Source of the DNA: Streptomyces sp. Edi2
GTDB lineage: Bacteria > Actinomycetota > Actinomycetes > Streptomycetales > Streptomycetaceae
DNA: 64,000 bases
Assembly (NCBI RefSeq): GCF_040253635.1
Contig: NZ_JBEJGX010000003.1
Location: forward strand, 8,519,501 to 8,583,500
Direction of reading: 5' to 3'
Shown: piece after piece, positions 51,168 through 59,986 of the stretch
How the letters are laid out: each line of letters starts with the position of its first letter
Numbering within the stretch: position 1 is the stretch's first letter
The notes under the pieces: generated by a model
What the model saw: the letters and a program-made list of their open reading frames with translations, nothing else
Database searches by the model: none
Told to the model about the DNA's origin: nothing
Translations under genes and position numbers: made by a program

Positions 51168-53591
51168 TCATGATCGGACGGGATCCTCGCGCGGGCGTTG
51201 ACTGACGTCGGCTGCGTAGGCGGCCCAGTCGCCTGCTGAGAGACGCTGCCAGGCGACGGCCACTTCGATGTGGAGGCCCAGGGTGCGGGCCAGGAGCGCG
51301 GCCGGGAGCTCGGTGGCGAGTTGGAAGAGTGCGGTGCTGCGGTCCTGGTTGGGGCGGATCCCGAGCTGATTGAGCCGATTCGTCAGTTGGGTGGTGCTGA
51401 TCGGGCGGCCGGGCTGACCACCAGGGAAGAGCCACGGAGACGCGGTCAGGGCTCCGATGGTTGCGTGCCCTTTGCGGTTCGCGGCGACGTGTCGGGCCAG
51501 GGTGGCGACAGGCTCGGGGAGGTGGATGGGGGCCTGGCCGAGGTGAAGACGTACTTCCTGGGCGCCGACTTCGACGTCCTCGGTGGTGAGGCGGCTGATG
51601 GCTGCCGGTCCCTGGGCGTAGAGGAGAAGGAGGAGGCCGGCGAGGCGGTCCTCCGGTTTGAGGGTGTCGTCGTGGAGGAGACGGCGTGCGATATGCCAGC
51701 GATGTTCGTCATCGAGCGGTTGGGTGGGGCCGTTCCAGCGGATGGCGGGGACATGGACTGCGGTGAGCTTGTTGGTGCGGGCCCAGCGGATGAAGTGCCC
51801 CGCGTGGTAGCGGTGGGTTGCCGAGTCGTCGGTGAGCCACCGCTCAAGGTCCACTTGCTGGCAAGTCTCCAATGTGAGCTCGGCAGCCGCCAGCCAGTTG
51901 AGGAAGGCTATGGCTGCTCTGGTCCGCTGACGTGCGGAAATGAACTGCTGCGAAGTGAGGGGCTTGCCAGCGTTCCGTCGTCGGAGTCGCCGGACGAGGT
52001 GCCAGATCGCGTAACGATGCAGGATTTTGCGGTGCTCGGGGTCTTGCGGGGATGTGAGAAGGCTGGTCAGGAGGCGTTCGAGGCGGGCCATGTACTCGTC
52101 CCGTTGAGGCAGGGCGCCGACGCTCACGAGAACTTGCCGGAGGTGGGCGAGGGGCGGGCTGTCGGGTAGCTCGTCGAGGGCCTCGTGTGTCAGTGCCCGG
52201 CGCCCGGCTGCGAGGTCGGCAAGGACCGGAGAGACGGACGGCTTGTTCAGCCAGCGCCTGGCCGTGATGGGATGCTCGGTCGTGGCGATGTTGTTCCGGA
52301 GGGCTTCAAGGCCGGGGTGATGGACCTCGGACGGCGGGCCGAGCAGTTCGTTGAGGCGTCGGTTGATCAGGCAGCGGGCGCACTGGCCGGGGTGCGGGTA
52401 GTCGGGATCAGTGCAGGTGGGGCAGATGTGCCAGATCTCGGAAGGCGTGCAGGCCGCGCAGACGGGCTGGTCGAGGGTGCCGGAAACGATGGGTGCGGCA
52501 TTTCCGCATGCCGAGCACGGCGCTGAACGGCGCTGACAGTTCGGACACCACGGTCGGCCTGTGGCGCGGGAGATGCCGCAGGGCTTCTCCTGACGGCAGA
52601 TGCTGCAGGTCGTGGTGCGGAGGGAGGGGCAGCTCGGGCAGAGCGGTCCGTCCGGCGTGCGGGTGCTCACGACCTTTCGCCTGCCGCAGCTGATGCAAGT
52701 CTCCAGGTTGGCGGGGTCGTTGACCAGGCAGTTCGGACACAGCGGCCGACCGTGGTCGTCGCGGGTGGCCGGTTCGCGTCGGGTGCCGCAGCGTGAACAC
52801 TCTTCGATGCGGGACTTGGCGATGCAGTTGCGGCAGACCCGCTGGCCGTCGAGGGGCTTGCTGATGCGTACGGCTCTGTGACAGCGAGGGCAGGCGGGAC
52901 GGGTGATCCCGGCGACTCCGGCATCGATGAGCCGGTCGATCAGCCGCAGGATTACGGGGAACGGCGCGAGGTGTCCATTGCCGGTCAACAGCGAGGGGTC
53001 GGCTTCCAGAGCCCACGCGATCTTCTGCTGGTTGGCGGGCCGCGGTGCCGAGCGGCGGACCACGTCGGCAATCACATCCAGGTCGGCATGCAGATCCAGT
53101 CCAGCGATCACGGCGTGAATCACCGCCATGGGATCCCGTCCGTCGATGTCGCGACACCTCACACAGCGTGCTCTGCCGGCCCGGTCCCGTGTGGAGACGC
53201 GTCGGGTCTTCCCGCAACCGGCACAGGGTTCGAACGTCGCGGGCCCGCACACTCCGCAGTACCAGTCTTGACCACGGCGTTGGAGCGTGCGCAGGTGTTT
53301 GCCGCACTCGGCGCAGACCGGTGGCGAGGTCGCCTGGGCCCCAGCCTTGCGTAGGGCAATGAGCAGGTCACCGACGGCCCGTGGGGCCGGGGACCGGCCG
53401 TCGTTCAAGACCGCGGGGCGGCGGGCCAGCGCGGCGGCGAGCATGCGGGACTTGGCCCGCCCGCCGCCGACCGTGGTAATTACGGCTCGGATCGTCTCGG
53501 GCCCGAGTCCCTTCTCAACTCGCATGATCAGGTCAGTGGCCAGGCCGATGGGGTCGGTGACAGCACGACCGTCATGATCTGGGGTGGTCAT
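51168..53591 (-). CDS. 807-residue zinc-ribbon protein with degenerate tyrosine-recombinase domain
   Basis: Residues about 95-420 hold roughly eight Cys4 knuckles (for example CAECGKHL, CAGCGKTRR, CSRCGTRR, CISCGRRK, CSICRQEKPC, CSACGN, CPTCTDPDYP). Residues about 530-800 look like a core-binding plus catalytic recombinase domain (ARQRTRAAIAFLNWLAAAEL, then LAGLLLLLYAQGPAAISRL and RPISTTQLTNRLNQLGI). The H-x-x-R box is absent and the first Arg context is altered, so strand cleavage is unlikely. It starts inside the end of the HTH gene (ATGA, 53588-53591). It probably helps the integrase recognise DNA; the function is inferred. Confidence 0.75.
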   Translation of the reverse strand: MTTPDHDGRAVTDPIGLATDLIMRVEKGLGPETIRAVITTVGGGRAKSRMLAAALARRPAVLNDGRSPAPRAVGDLLIALRKAGAQATSPPVCAECGKHLRTLQRRGQDWYCGVCGPATFEPCAGCGKTRRVSTRDRAGRARCVRCRDIDGRDPMAVIHAVIAGLDLHADLDVIADVVRRSAPRPANQQKIAWALEADPSLLTGNGHLAPFPVILRLIDRLIDAGVAGITRPACPRCHRAVRISKPLDGQRVCRNCIAKSRIEECSRCGTRREPATRDDHGRPLCPNCLVNDPANLETCISCGRRKVVSTRTPDGPLCPSCPSLRTTTCSICRQEKPCGISRATGRPWCPNCQRRSAPCSACGNAAPIVSGTLDQPVCAACTPSEIWHICPTCTDPDYPHPGQCARCLINRRLNELLGPPSEVHHPGLEALRNNIATTEHPITARRWLNKPSVSPVLADLAAGRRALTHEALDELPDSPPLAHLRQVLVSVGALPQRDEYMARLERLLTSLLTSPQDPEHRKILHRYAIWHLVRRLRRRNAGKPLTSQQFISARQRTRAAIAFLNWLAAAELTLETCQQVDLERWLTDDSATHRYHAGHFIRWARTNKLTAVHVPAIRWNGPTQPLDDEHRWHIARRLLHDDTLKPEDRLAGLLLLLYAQGPAAISRLTTEDVEVGAQEVRLHLGQAPIHLPEPVATLARHVAANRKGHATIGALTASPWLFPGGQPGRPISTTQLTNRLNQLGIRPNQDRSTALFQLATELPAALLARTLGLHIEVAVAWQRLSAGDWAAYAADVSQRPREDPVRS

Positions 53592-53953
53592 GAAAGGTCA
53601 ACGCCCCTGATCCTGGCTCGCTTTGGGCGCAGGCCGCCGAGCCCCTCCGCGGGTGCCTCGTTGCCGCCCGCGGCGGCCTTCCTCGGCTTCTTCACGGTGC
53701 CGGCCGCGGCGATCGGCTCGATGAGGTCGTCCATCGTGCAGTCCAGGATGTCGAGCAAGGCCATGAGGATCTTCAGGCTCAGCCGTTCGGGTCGCTCCAC
53801 GACGAGCCGGTAGACCTGGCTGGTGGACAGCGTGATGCCGCGGTCAGCCAGCGGCGGGATGAGGTCGGTGGTGGAGAACATCCCGCGGTCCGCCATGACC
53901 TTGCGCAGGTGCCAGCGGTAGTCGAGTTTGCCGTCCATCCCGTTCCTCCTCAT
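53588..53953 (-). CDS. Cro/C1-type HTH protein, middle gene of the integration trio
   Basis: 121 residues. LDYRWHLRKVMADRGMFSTT, then LIPPLADRGITLSTSQVYRL and VERPERLSLKILMALLDILD, form a C1-like HTH. A Lys/Ala/Gly-rich basic tail follows (GTVKKPRKAAAGG and LRPKRARIRG). It overlaps both neighbours by ATGA (53950-53953 and 53588-53591), so integrase, HTH and zinc-ribbon protein are made from one coupled message. It may regulate the trio or act as an excision/directionality factor. Confidence 0.8.
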   Translation of the reverse strand: MRRNGMDGKLDYRWHLRKVMADRGMFSTTDLIPPLADRGITLSTSQVYRLVVERPERLSLKILMALLDILDCTMDDLIEPIAAAGTVKKPRKAAAGGNEAPAEGLGGLRPKRARIRGVDLS

Positions 53954-55056
53954 CCCGCCCCGGCGAACGCCGGGGCCAGTGCCTTGTTCAGGGCAGTGTT
54001 CATGAAGTCGTCGCTGACGTGCGTGTAGATGGCGGTGGAGCTGTCGCAGTCATGGCCGACTTGCTGCTGGATGAACCGACGGTCGACACCGTCCTCCGTG
54101 AGGTGGGTTACGTATGAATGCCTGATCGAGTGCGGAACTAGCTCTTTTGGGAGTTTTAGAGCGTCTCGGTATGTCTCGAAGCGATCGTTGATGGAACCTG
54201 GCTGAAGGCGTCCTCCACGTTCGGTGACCCAAAGCGCCGGATGATCGGGGAACCCGAACCGTGGCCGGACGTTCTCGACATAGTCGGCGACCGCCTCGAC
54301 GGCCCAGTCCATCACCGACAGCACGTTCCGCCGCCGCGGCGGCTGGCCCTTCTTCGCCTTGCCGTAGCGGACGTTGAGCGTGCCGTACCGGCCGAACTGC
54401 GGAGCCTTCGAGTTCCGCCCGAAATCGACCAGATCCAGCTTGGACGTCTCAGTCCGGCGGAGCCCCCAGCTGTAAATGACCTTGAAGAGGGTGGCGTCGC
54501 GGTAGGCGGCAAGGGCGCCCTTGCGCTTGGACTTCACGGCGCGGTCGACCTGGTCGTCGGCGTAGTCGAGGAACCGCTGCAGCTCTTCGCGGGTGAACGG
54601 CCTCGCTTCCGGGTCGCCCTCATAGTCCTGCAGGTGGGGAAGGGTGTTCCACTCGTGGGCGATCGCCACCGGGTGGGTGCCGAAGGTTTCCTCGCAGGCC
54701 AGCCCCCATCCGTAGCGGGCGTCGATGAGGAACTCGGTGAACAGGCGAACATCGCCCTGGTAGCCGCGGATCGTGGACGGTGCCAGATGCTTCTCGCCCG
54801 TCAATGAGGCCGACCACTCGTCCATGTGACCCGGTGCCCACTGCCACGGGTAGTCGTTCGTGAACTCGAAGAACCGGCGGACCAGCCGTTCCCGGTCGTC
54901 GACCGTCTCGTCCTGAAGCCCCCGCGACTTCTGCTGAGCCCGCCAACCCCGCAGCATCGCGTCGAACATCGCGTCCTCGGGACGCAGCTGGACGACCCCG
55001 GAAACGAGCTCCAGATGAGCCGATCCAGCCAGGGCCACCTTGCGCTCATGCACCAC
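53950..55056 (-). CDS. tyrosine recombinase/integrase of the inserted element
   Basis: 368 residues from GTG 55056 (an upstream GTG codon is next to it). The N-terminal core-binding domain lies at about 35-130. Catalytic residues are present: Arg near 200 (YSWGLRRTETSKL), His and Arg near 306-309 (PHSIRHSYVTHL), His near 332 (VGHDCDSS) and Tyr near 343 (AIYTHV). It is therefore likely active. Its start is 71 bases inside the right end of the element, the usual place for an integrase next to its attachment site. CCCTCC-AGAA-GGGAGG just upstream forms a hairpin. Confidence 0.9.
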   Translation of the reverse strand: MVHERKVALAGSAHLELVSGVVQLRPEDAMFDAMLRGWRAQQKSRGLQDETVDDRERLVRRFFEFTNDYPWQWAPGHMDEWSASLTGEKHLAPSTIRGYQGDVRLFTEFLIDARYGWGLACEETFGTHPVAIAHEWNTLPHLQDYEGDPEARPFTREELQRFLDYADDQVDRAVKSKRKGALAAYRDATLFKVIYSWGLRRTETSKLDLVDFGRNSKAPQFGRYGTLNVRYGKAKKGQPPRRRNVLSVMDWAVEAVADYVENVRPRFGFPDHPALWVTERGGRLQPGSINDRFETYRDALKLPKELVPHSIRHSYVTHLTEDGVDRRFIQQQVGHDCDSSTAIYTHVSDDFMNTALNKALAPAFAGAG

Positions 55057-55124
55057 TCCAGACCCTCCCTTCTGGAGGGCAGATCATGCATCAGACGGGA
55101 TGGCGCAGGCAACTTCCCTGTTCA

Positions 55125-57174
55125 GGCGGTTAGTTCGTAGTAGCGTTGGAGTCCCTCAGTCTCTTGCCGTGAACTGGCGACCTGCGGTTTCTCTCCCGTC
55201 AGATGCAATTCCCGAGGGTTGGTGTAGTAGCCCTGGGTGGTGGTGATCAGCCGGTGGTCCATCAGCTCCTTCAGCACGTCGACGCGACGCCCGCGTCGGC
55301 GTGGCGTTGGGCGTAGCAGTGCCGGTAGGCGTAGGGGAAGATCCGCTTCTTGTCGAACGGCTCCAGTTGGGTGACGCGGGTATCTCCTTCGACGGCGATG
55401 ACCGGGACGAGGAAGTCGGGCAGCACGTCCACCCAGGTCCGGTGGGCGGAGGAGATGTCGGTGAGCGGTTTGGTCCCCTCCGGGTTGATCCTTACCCGGG
55501 GCAGGAGCTTGAGCCGGGTGGGGTCGGTGGCGGGGAAGCGTTCACGGATGCGTCGTTGCTGGCGGCGGATGGTCGCCGCGGTCTCGGCTGCGACCGGCAG
55601 GCGACGTCCGAGCCGGTATGCCTTGTGGTTGTCGTAGACAAGGACGGGTGATCCGTCGGGGTCCTGCTCCAGGCAGTTGAGGGGGAGGGTGTTGATCTCG
55701 TCCGGGCGGCGGCCGGTGTCGATCATCAGCTCGGTGGCGACGCGGGTCTCGGTGTTGCTCATCGCCTCCAGCTCATCGAGGTGGGCGCACAGCTGGCGCA
55801 TCACCTCGTCGGGCAGGCCCCGGCTGGCCTCGGTGTCTTCCGGCTCGTCGGGCATGTCTTCGGGCCAGATGGCGAAGTCGACCGGCATCCCTTCCAGGGC
55901 CTGGCCGGGGCCGGTGAGTCCGAGGGTGCGGAAGCGGAGCAGGACCCTGCGGACGAAGCGGGTGAAGGTCAGGCGCCGGACGGCGCTCAGTTCTCCGGTC
56001 GCGGTGAGGTAGCCCATGCGGTTGGAGAACGCCACGATGTCGCCGCGCGCCCACGCTGCGGGCACCGTGCCGCGGTCCTCGCGCTGGGTGCGCAGGCTCT
56101 CGGAGAGCAAGGTCATGGCGGAGATGACGGCGCGGGCGTGGTGCACGGCGTTCTTGTTCCGGCGCCGGGGCAGATCGTCGTAGACCCAGATCTTCATGGC
56201 CTCCCGCAGCGGCTCCTGCGCCAGGCTCGTGAACGGCAGGACGCCGGGGTGCCCGAAGACCGCCATGTCCCACACGTCCTTGACGCGTTCGGTCTCCGGC
56301 GTCGCATTCAGCCGGCGCAGCGCCCTCTGCCAGGCCCGAATCATCATCTCCTGCTCGCGGTTGTGGCCGTGGGCTGCTGGTTCGGTCACCTCGTTCAGCT
56401 CCTGCACCTGGTGGGTGCGCAGCCGGTCGTAGAGGGGGCGCAGGCACTCGGGCCGAGCCTTGATTCCTTCCTCGACGCGGGTCTGCAGTCCGTAGAGGAG
56501 TTAGGCGACCAGGAGGTCGGGGAGCCCGCGTAGGCTGGCCTCGCGGGTGGTGCAGCTCGCTTTGTCCGTGCGGCGCCAGCGCGCCTCGTCGAACCCGGGC
56601 GCTGCGCGGTCCCGGCGCAGGCGCCGGTAGTGGACCTTGCAGTAGGGGCCTGGGCCTGGTGGCCGGCGCGGTCGAGGTAGCACGCAGCGACCTCACACGG
56701 CCCCAGGCTCGCGTATCCGGTCACCCTCGGGTGATTGAGGAACTCCTCCCAGGTCAACGCACTCAGCGCCATGCTCTCGCGCTGGCTGCGGTGGGTGTTG
56801 CAGAGCTGGCAGGCGACGGTGTCCCGGGGCCGTTCGCAGCCCGCGACCGCGCACGGTTCCTGTACGACCCCGCGGCTTGTCAGCTTCGGTACGAGCAGGA
56901 ACTCCTCCGAGGTCAGCTCGGAGCCGCGCCACCGCTCCATGCAACCCCCGCACATCGACCGCGTCAGGACGGTGATCGTCGAAGGGCAGTCCGGCACAGG
57001 GCAGTCCGGTACGCCGATCACCGGATGCTGCCGTGGGAACGTGATCACCCGCCGCTCCCAGTCCCAGCCCAGCAAGGCGAGGAAGTCACCGTCCAGCGCG
57101 GCCAGGATCTCCTCGCGCCGTCCCTCGCTCGCCGGGCCGGCGGGCTGCGGCACCGCCTGCGCCGTCGTGAGCAT
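55125..57174 (-). pseudogene. tnpB, 5' part (Tn554-type recombinase), multiply disrupted
   Basis: It starts at ATG 57174 (one-base overlap with the tnpA stop) with zinc-finger-like CPVPDCPSTITVLTRSMC and CGGC. Lesions in order: a frameshift near 56660 (the text resumes PYCKVHYRRLRRD), a TAA at 56501-56503 between LLVA and LLYGLQTRVEEG, and a one-base loss near 55290 between HADAG and VDVLKELMDHRL. The stretch 56407-55271 is an intact 378-codon recombinase region (GRRPDEINTLPLNCLE with Arg; YAYRHCYAQRHADAG with His-x-x-Arg-like box). The element at 50178-55127 splits it after YYELTA. Confidence 0.8.
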
Positions 57175-58202
57175 CACCGGCCGCCCTCTCCACCGTCGAT
57201 ACCGCGAGGTGAGGGCACCCGCTCGACCGCTGCCCGTACCCGTCCCGGGTCGGGGAACAGGTACGGCCCCTGCGAGACCGGACTCCGGTGGCCCAGTACC
57301 GGCCTGGACTTTATCCGGCGTACCACCGGCGTCGGCGACGTTCGATGCGAACGCACGGCGGGCCATGTGTGCCCCGACCCGGCGGTCCAGTCCCGCCCGC
57401 GTGCCCAGCCGCTCCAGCAGCTCTCCGACCGCTTCCGGTGATACCGGCTCGCCCAGCGGGGCCCGGAACAAGTTCACCAGAAGGAAGTCGCTCCCGCCGC
57501 TCCCGAGCAGGCGGTGGCGCTCCTCGTAGTAGAGGTCGAACGCGCTGACCACGAGGAAGTCCAGCGGCGCCACCCAGGCATGGCGCGACTTCGACCACGC
57601 ACCGTTGGCGTTCTCCCGGCGCCGCACATGCACGTGGGCACCGGGATGGCCGCAGCCCAACCCGCGGGAGTCCGGCAGCAGATGAACGTCGCTGCGCCGC
57701 AGGCCCGCACCGGCCGCGGCCGGTAGAACAGGCCGCCGTCCTCCCCCTGCGCCTCCGCCGGCAGGTCCCGGCTGTCGGCAAGCTCGTAGATCTGCCCCAG
57801 CACCGCCCACGGCGCCTCCCTCACCGACACCGCGTACGACAGCAGGCCCCGGACCGCGACCAGAACCCGGTTGACCCGCCGCTCGCCACGGACCGGCTCG
57901 GCGCCTGGCCCCGGCTGCACCACCGGCGCCACCCCGTCCCGGGGCGCTGGCGTGTACTTCAGCCAGACGATGAACAGACCGAGGTCGCGGCCGGCCGACG
58001 CCCACTGCCGGTTCGTCGACCGGCACCAGCGGAGATACAGCGCGACGCTGCCGGCGTACGACTTCGTCGTCAGCTCCGCCCGGTCCCGTCCGAACCGAAG
58101 ATTTCGAAGCCACCGGTCAACGACCGGGACGACCTCCAGGTCGTCGTCGAGGACCGTCCAGTACCTCTGCCCGGACGGCAACACCACGGGAAATGCCCGC
58201 AT
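57174..58202 (-). pseudogene. tnpA (Tn554-type tyrosine recombinase), frameshifted and internally deleted
   Basis: It starts at ATG 58202 (MRAFPVVLPSGQRYWTVLDD) and is intact to about residue 165 (core-binding domain with LTTKSYAGSVALYLRWCRST). Near 57720 the frame changes and the segment containing the first catalytic Arg is missing. GAGLRRSDVHLLPDSRG to HMARRAFASNVADAGG (H-x-x-R box) follows in a second frame. Near 57290 another shift gives LGHRSPVSQGPYLFPDPGRV and the end. The product cannot be functional. Confidence 0.75.
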
Positions 58203-58599
58203 CCCAAGCCCCTGCCACGAGTTGTGCAACAACCCGCCGCAGAGCCACACCCCCCGAAAACGAGTCCCAGGGCCTCAACGAACCCGCCTCACACCACGTC
58301 ACACCGCGCCCATTCCGCCCCCAGAGAAAGTTGATGGGCATCCCGTGCACCGGCTGCGTGGACGGCGCGAAGACACTCGCGTTGCCGGCCGGGGCGAAGG
58401 GAAGCATCACTCCATAGGCCAGGCACAAGCGCCGCATCTCCCGCTCGACCCGGCTGCCGGCGGGTGCATACCGTACGTCCACTCCGCCCCCGCGAGGGAG
58501 GATGCGCCCCCCCTGCGAGGGCAGTTGAGCCGCCCGAGGGCGCCCGCTGAAGATCACACACGAACCACCCCAGCCGCGCCATGGCTCGGGCAAAACCGA
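58203..58599. other. gene-free stretch beside the transposon
   Basis: Just beyond tnpA, GTTGT-GCA-ACAAC (58221-58233) is a perfect palindrome that could belong to the transposon end or promoter. The rest carries no frame with coding bias that I trust. Confidence 0.35.
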
Positions 58600-58893
58600 T
58601 CGCGGGCGGATGGGGCGCCGACGTCGAGGTCGCCTTGGGCGTCGGTCTGGGCCAGGAGCGCGGTGAAGATCCGGTGCCAGGTCCCGTCGGCCGCCCACTT
58701 CCGTAGCCGGTTGTGGGTGCCATTCCATGACCCGAATTCGGCGGGCAGGTCCATCCACGGGCAGCCGGTCCGGTAGTTGAACGCGATCGTGTTGATCACC
58801 CGCCCGGGATCCTGCCAGCGGCCGCCCATCCGAGGCGTCCGGTTCAGGCAGCAACGGCTCAATCCGCGTCCACTGCACGGCAGTTAACGACAC
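58600..58893 (-). pseudogene. IS5-family transposase, N-terminal fragment
   Basis: The frame starts MSLTAVQWTRIEPLLPEP at 58893, shifts one base near 58835, and continues GRVINTIAFNYRTGCPWMDL with GSWNGTHNRLRKWAADGTWH up to about 58610. This is the N-terminal DUF4096-like half of an IS5-type transposase. The DDE half is absent. Confidence 0.7.
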
Positions 58894-59000
58894 AGCCAGT
58901 CCAGCGAGCAGGGTTCAGATGATCGGCAGCCGTCGTACGCCGTGGACGCCCGTCGTCGTCACGCCGTGGATGCCGTCATCCCCCCCGCAGACGCCCGACG

Positions 59001-59915
59001 TCACGGCCCGGGCGAGTGGCGGAGGAAGGCCCCGCGCAGCAGGGCGCGGAGGGTGTCCGCGGCTGGGGTGGCTCCGGGGCGGTAGGCCACCGAGATGCGG
59101 CGGTGTAGCTCCGGTGGGTCCAGTCGGCGGACCCCCAGCGGTGTCATCGACCCCTCCGCCATCATCTCCGGGACCACCGCCACCCCGAGCCCGGCGCTCA
59201 CCAGCGCGCACACCACCGCGTAGCTCGGCGACTCGCAGCGCACCGCGACACTCGCCCCGGCGGCCGCCAGCGTGGCCTCCACATCGCGCCGGTTGGGGTT
59301 GGCCGGCGCCATGCTGACCAGTGGCTGACCGGCCAGCTCGGCGAGCGGCAGGCGTCCGGAGCCCGCCGACAGGGCGTGACCGGGTGCCGTGACCAGCACC
59401 AGCTCCTCGGTCAGCAGCGGCTCCAGACGCACTCCCTCCGGCGCCGGCATCGCCTCGCCCGGCACATACTCGTGCGTCAGGGCCAGATCGACCTCGCCCA
59501 GTGCCACCGCCCCCGCCGCGTCCGGCGGTACGTACTCCGTGACGCTCAGCTCCACGTCGGGGTGGGCCCGCCGGAACGCGCTGAGCGCGGGCGGCAGCAG
59601 ATGCGTGCCGGCGGTCATGAACGTGCCGACCCGCAGCCGCCCGCCGGACAGCCCCGCCAGCCGGGACAGCTCGTGCCGCGCCTGATCCAGTTCGTCGAGG
59701 ACCCGCCGGGCCCGTACGAGCAGCAGCTCACCGGCCGCCGTCAGACGTGCACCGCGATGGTGGCGTACCAGCAGGGCCGCCCCGGCCTCCCGCTCCAGCT
59801 TGGCGAGCTGCTGGGAGAGCGCCGGAGCGGTGTACCCGAGCCGGGCGGCGGCCCGGGTGATCGAACCGGCCTCCGCCACCGCTACCAGGGCGGCCAGCCG
59901 GGTGGGGTCGTACAT
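59001..59915 (-). CDS. LysR-family transcriptional regulator
   Basis: 304 residues from ATG 59915 (longer starts run into the divergent promoter). LAALVAVAEAGSITRAAARL, then GYTAPALSQQLAKLEREAGA, is the winged HTH. Residues 90-295 are the periplasmic-binding-like effector domain (LRVGTFMTAGTHLLPPAL). It is divergent from a LysE-type exporter gene with only 71 bases between, so that exporter is its probable target. The effector is probably an amino acid or related metabolite. Confidence 0.92.
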   Translation of the reverse strand: MYDPTRLAALVAVAEAGSITRAAARLGYTAPALSQQLAKLEREAGAALLVRHHRGARLTAAGELLLVRARRVLDELDQARHELSRLAGLSGGRLRVGTFMTAGTHLLPPALSAFRRAHPDVELSVTEYVPPDAAGAVALGEVDLALTHEYVPGEAMPAPEGVRLEPLLTEELVLVTAPGHALSAGSGRLPLAELAGQPLVSMAPANPNRRDVEATLAAAGASVAVRCESPSYAVVCALVSAGLGVAVVPEMMAEGSMTPLGVRRLDPPELHRRISVAYRPGATPAADTLRALLRGAFLRHSPGP

Positions 59916-59986
59916 AAGAATCTCTTTAGGCTCACCAAGAACATTGCCAATACCCATTAAAGCCTCTGACCGGCGAAGCTGCTCTT

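Larger units (their letters stand above)
50178..55127 (-). mobile_element. 4.95-kb integrative element inserted in tnpB
   Basis: On the minus strand tnpB reads CTA-ACC-GCC at 55133-55125 and then hits TGA; at 50177-50172 it resumes GCC-GCA-GTG. Deleting 50178-55127, or the equivalent shifted by 3 bp, rejoins the gene in frame (YYELTA then AVAEAF). The overlap is GCC (55127-55125 and 50177-50175). All five genes inside run leftward: integrase, HTH, zinc-ribbon recombinase-like protein, DUF2975 membrane protein and XRE. No terminal inverted repeat was seen, consistent with tyrosine-recombinase integration. Confidence 0.8.
49061..58202 (-). mobile_element. decayed Tn554-type transposon (tnpA-tnpB-tnpC) interrupted by a second element
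   Basis: In leftward order: tnpA (58202-57174), tnpB (57174 to 55125, resuming 50177 to about 49590) and tnpC/DUF6262 (49585-49061). This is the Tn554 transposition set of two tyrosine recombinases and a small accessory protein. tnpA and tnpB carry frameshifts, tnpB has a TAA, and a 4.95-kb element interrupts tnpB. The real ends are outside these genes and could not be set. Confidence 0.75.
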
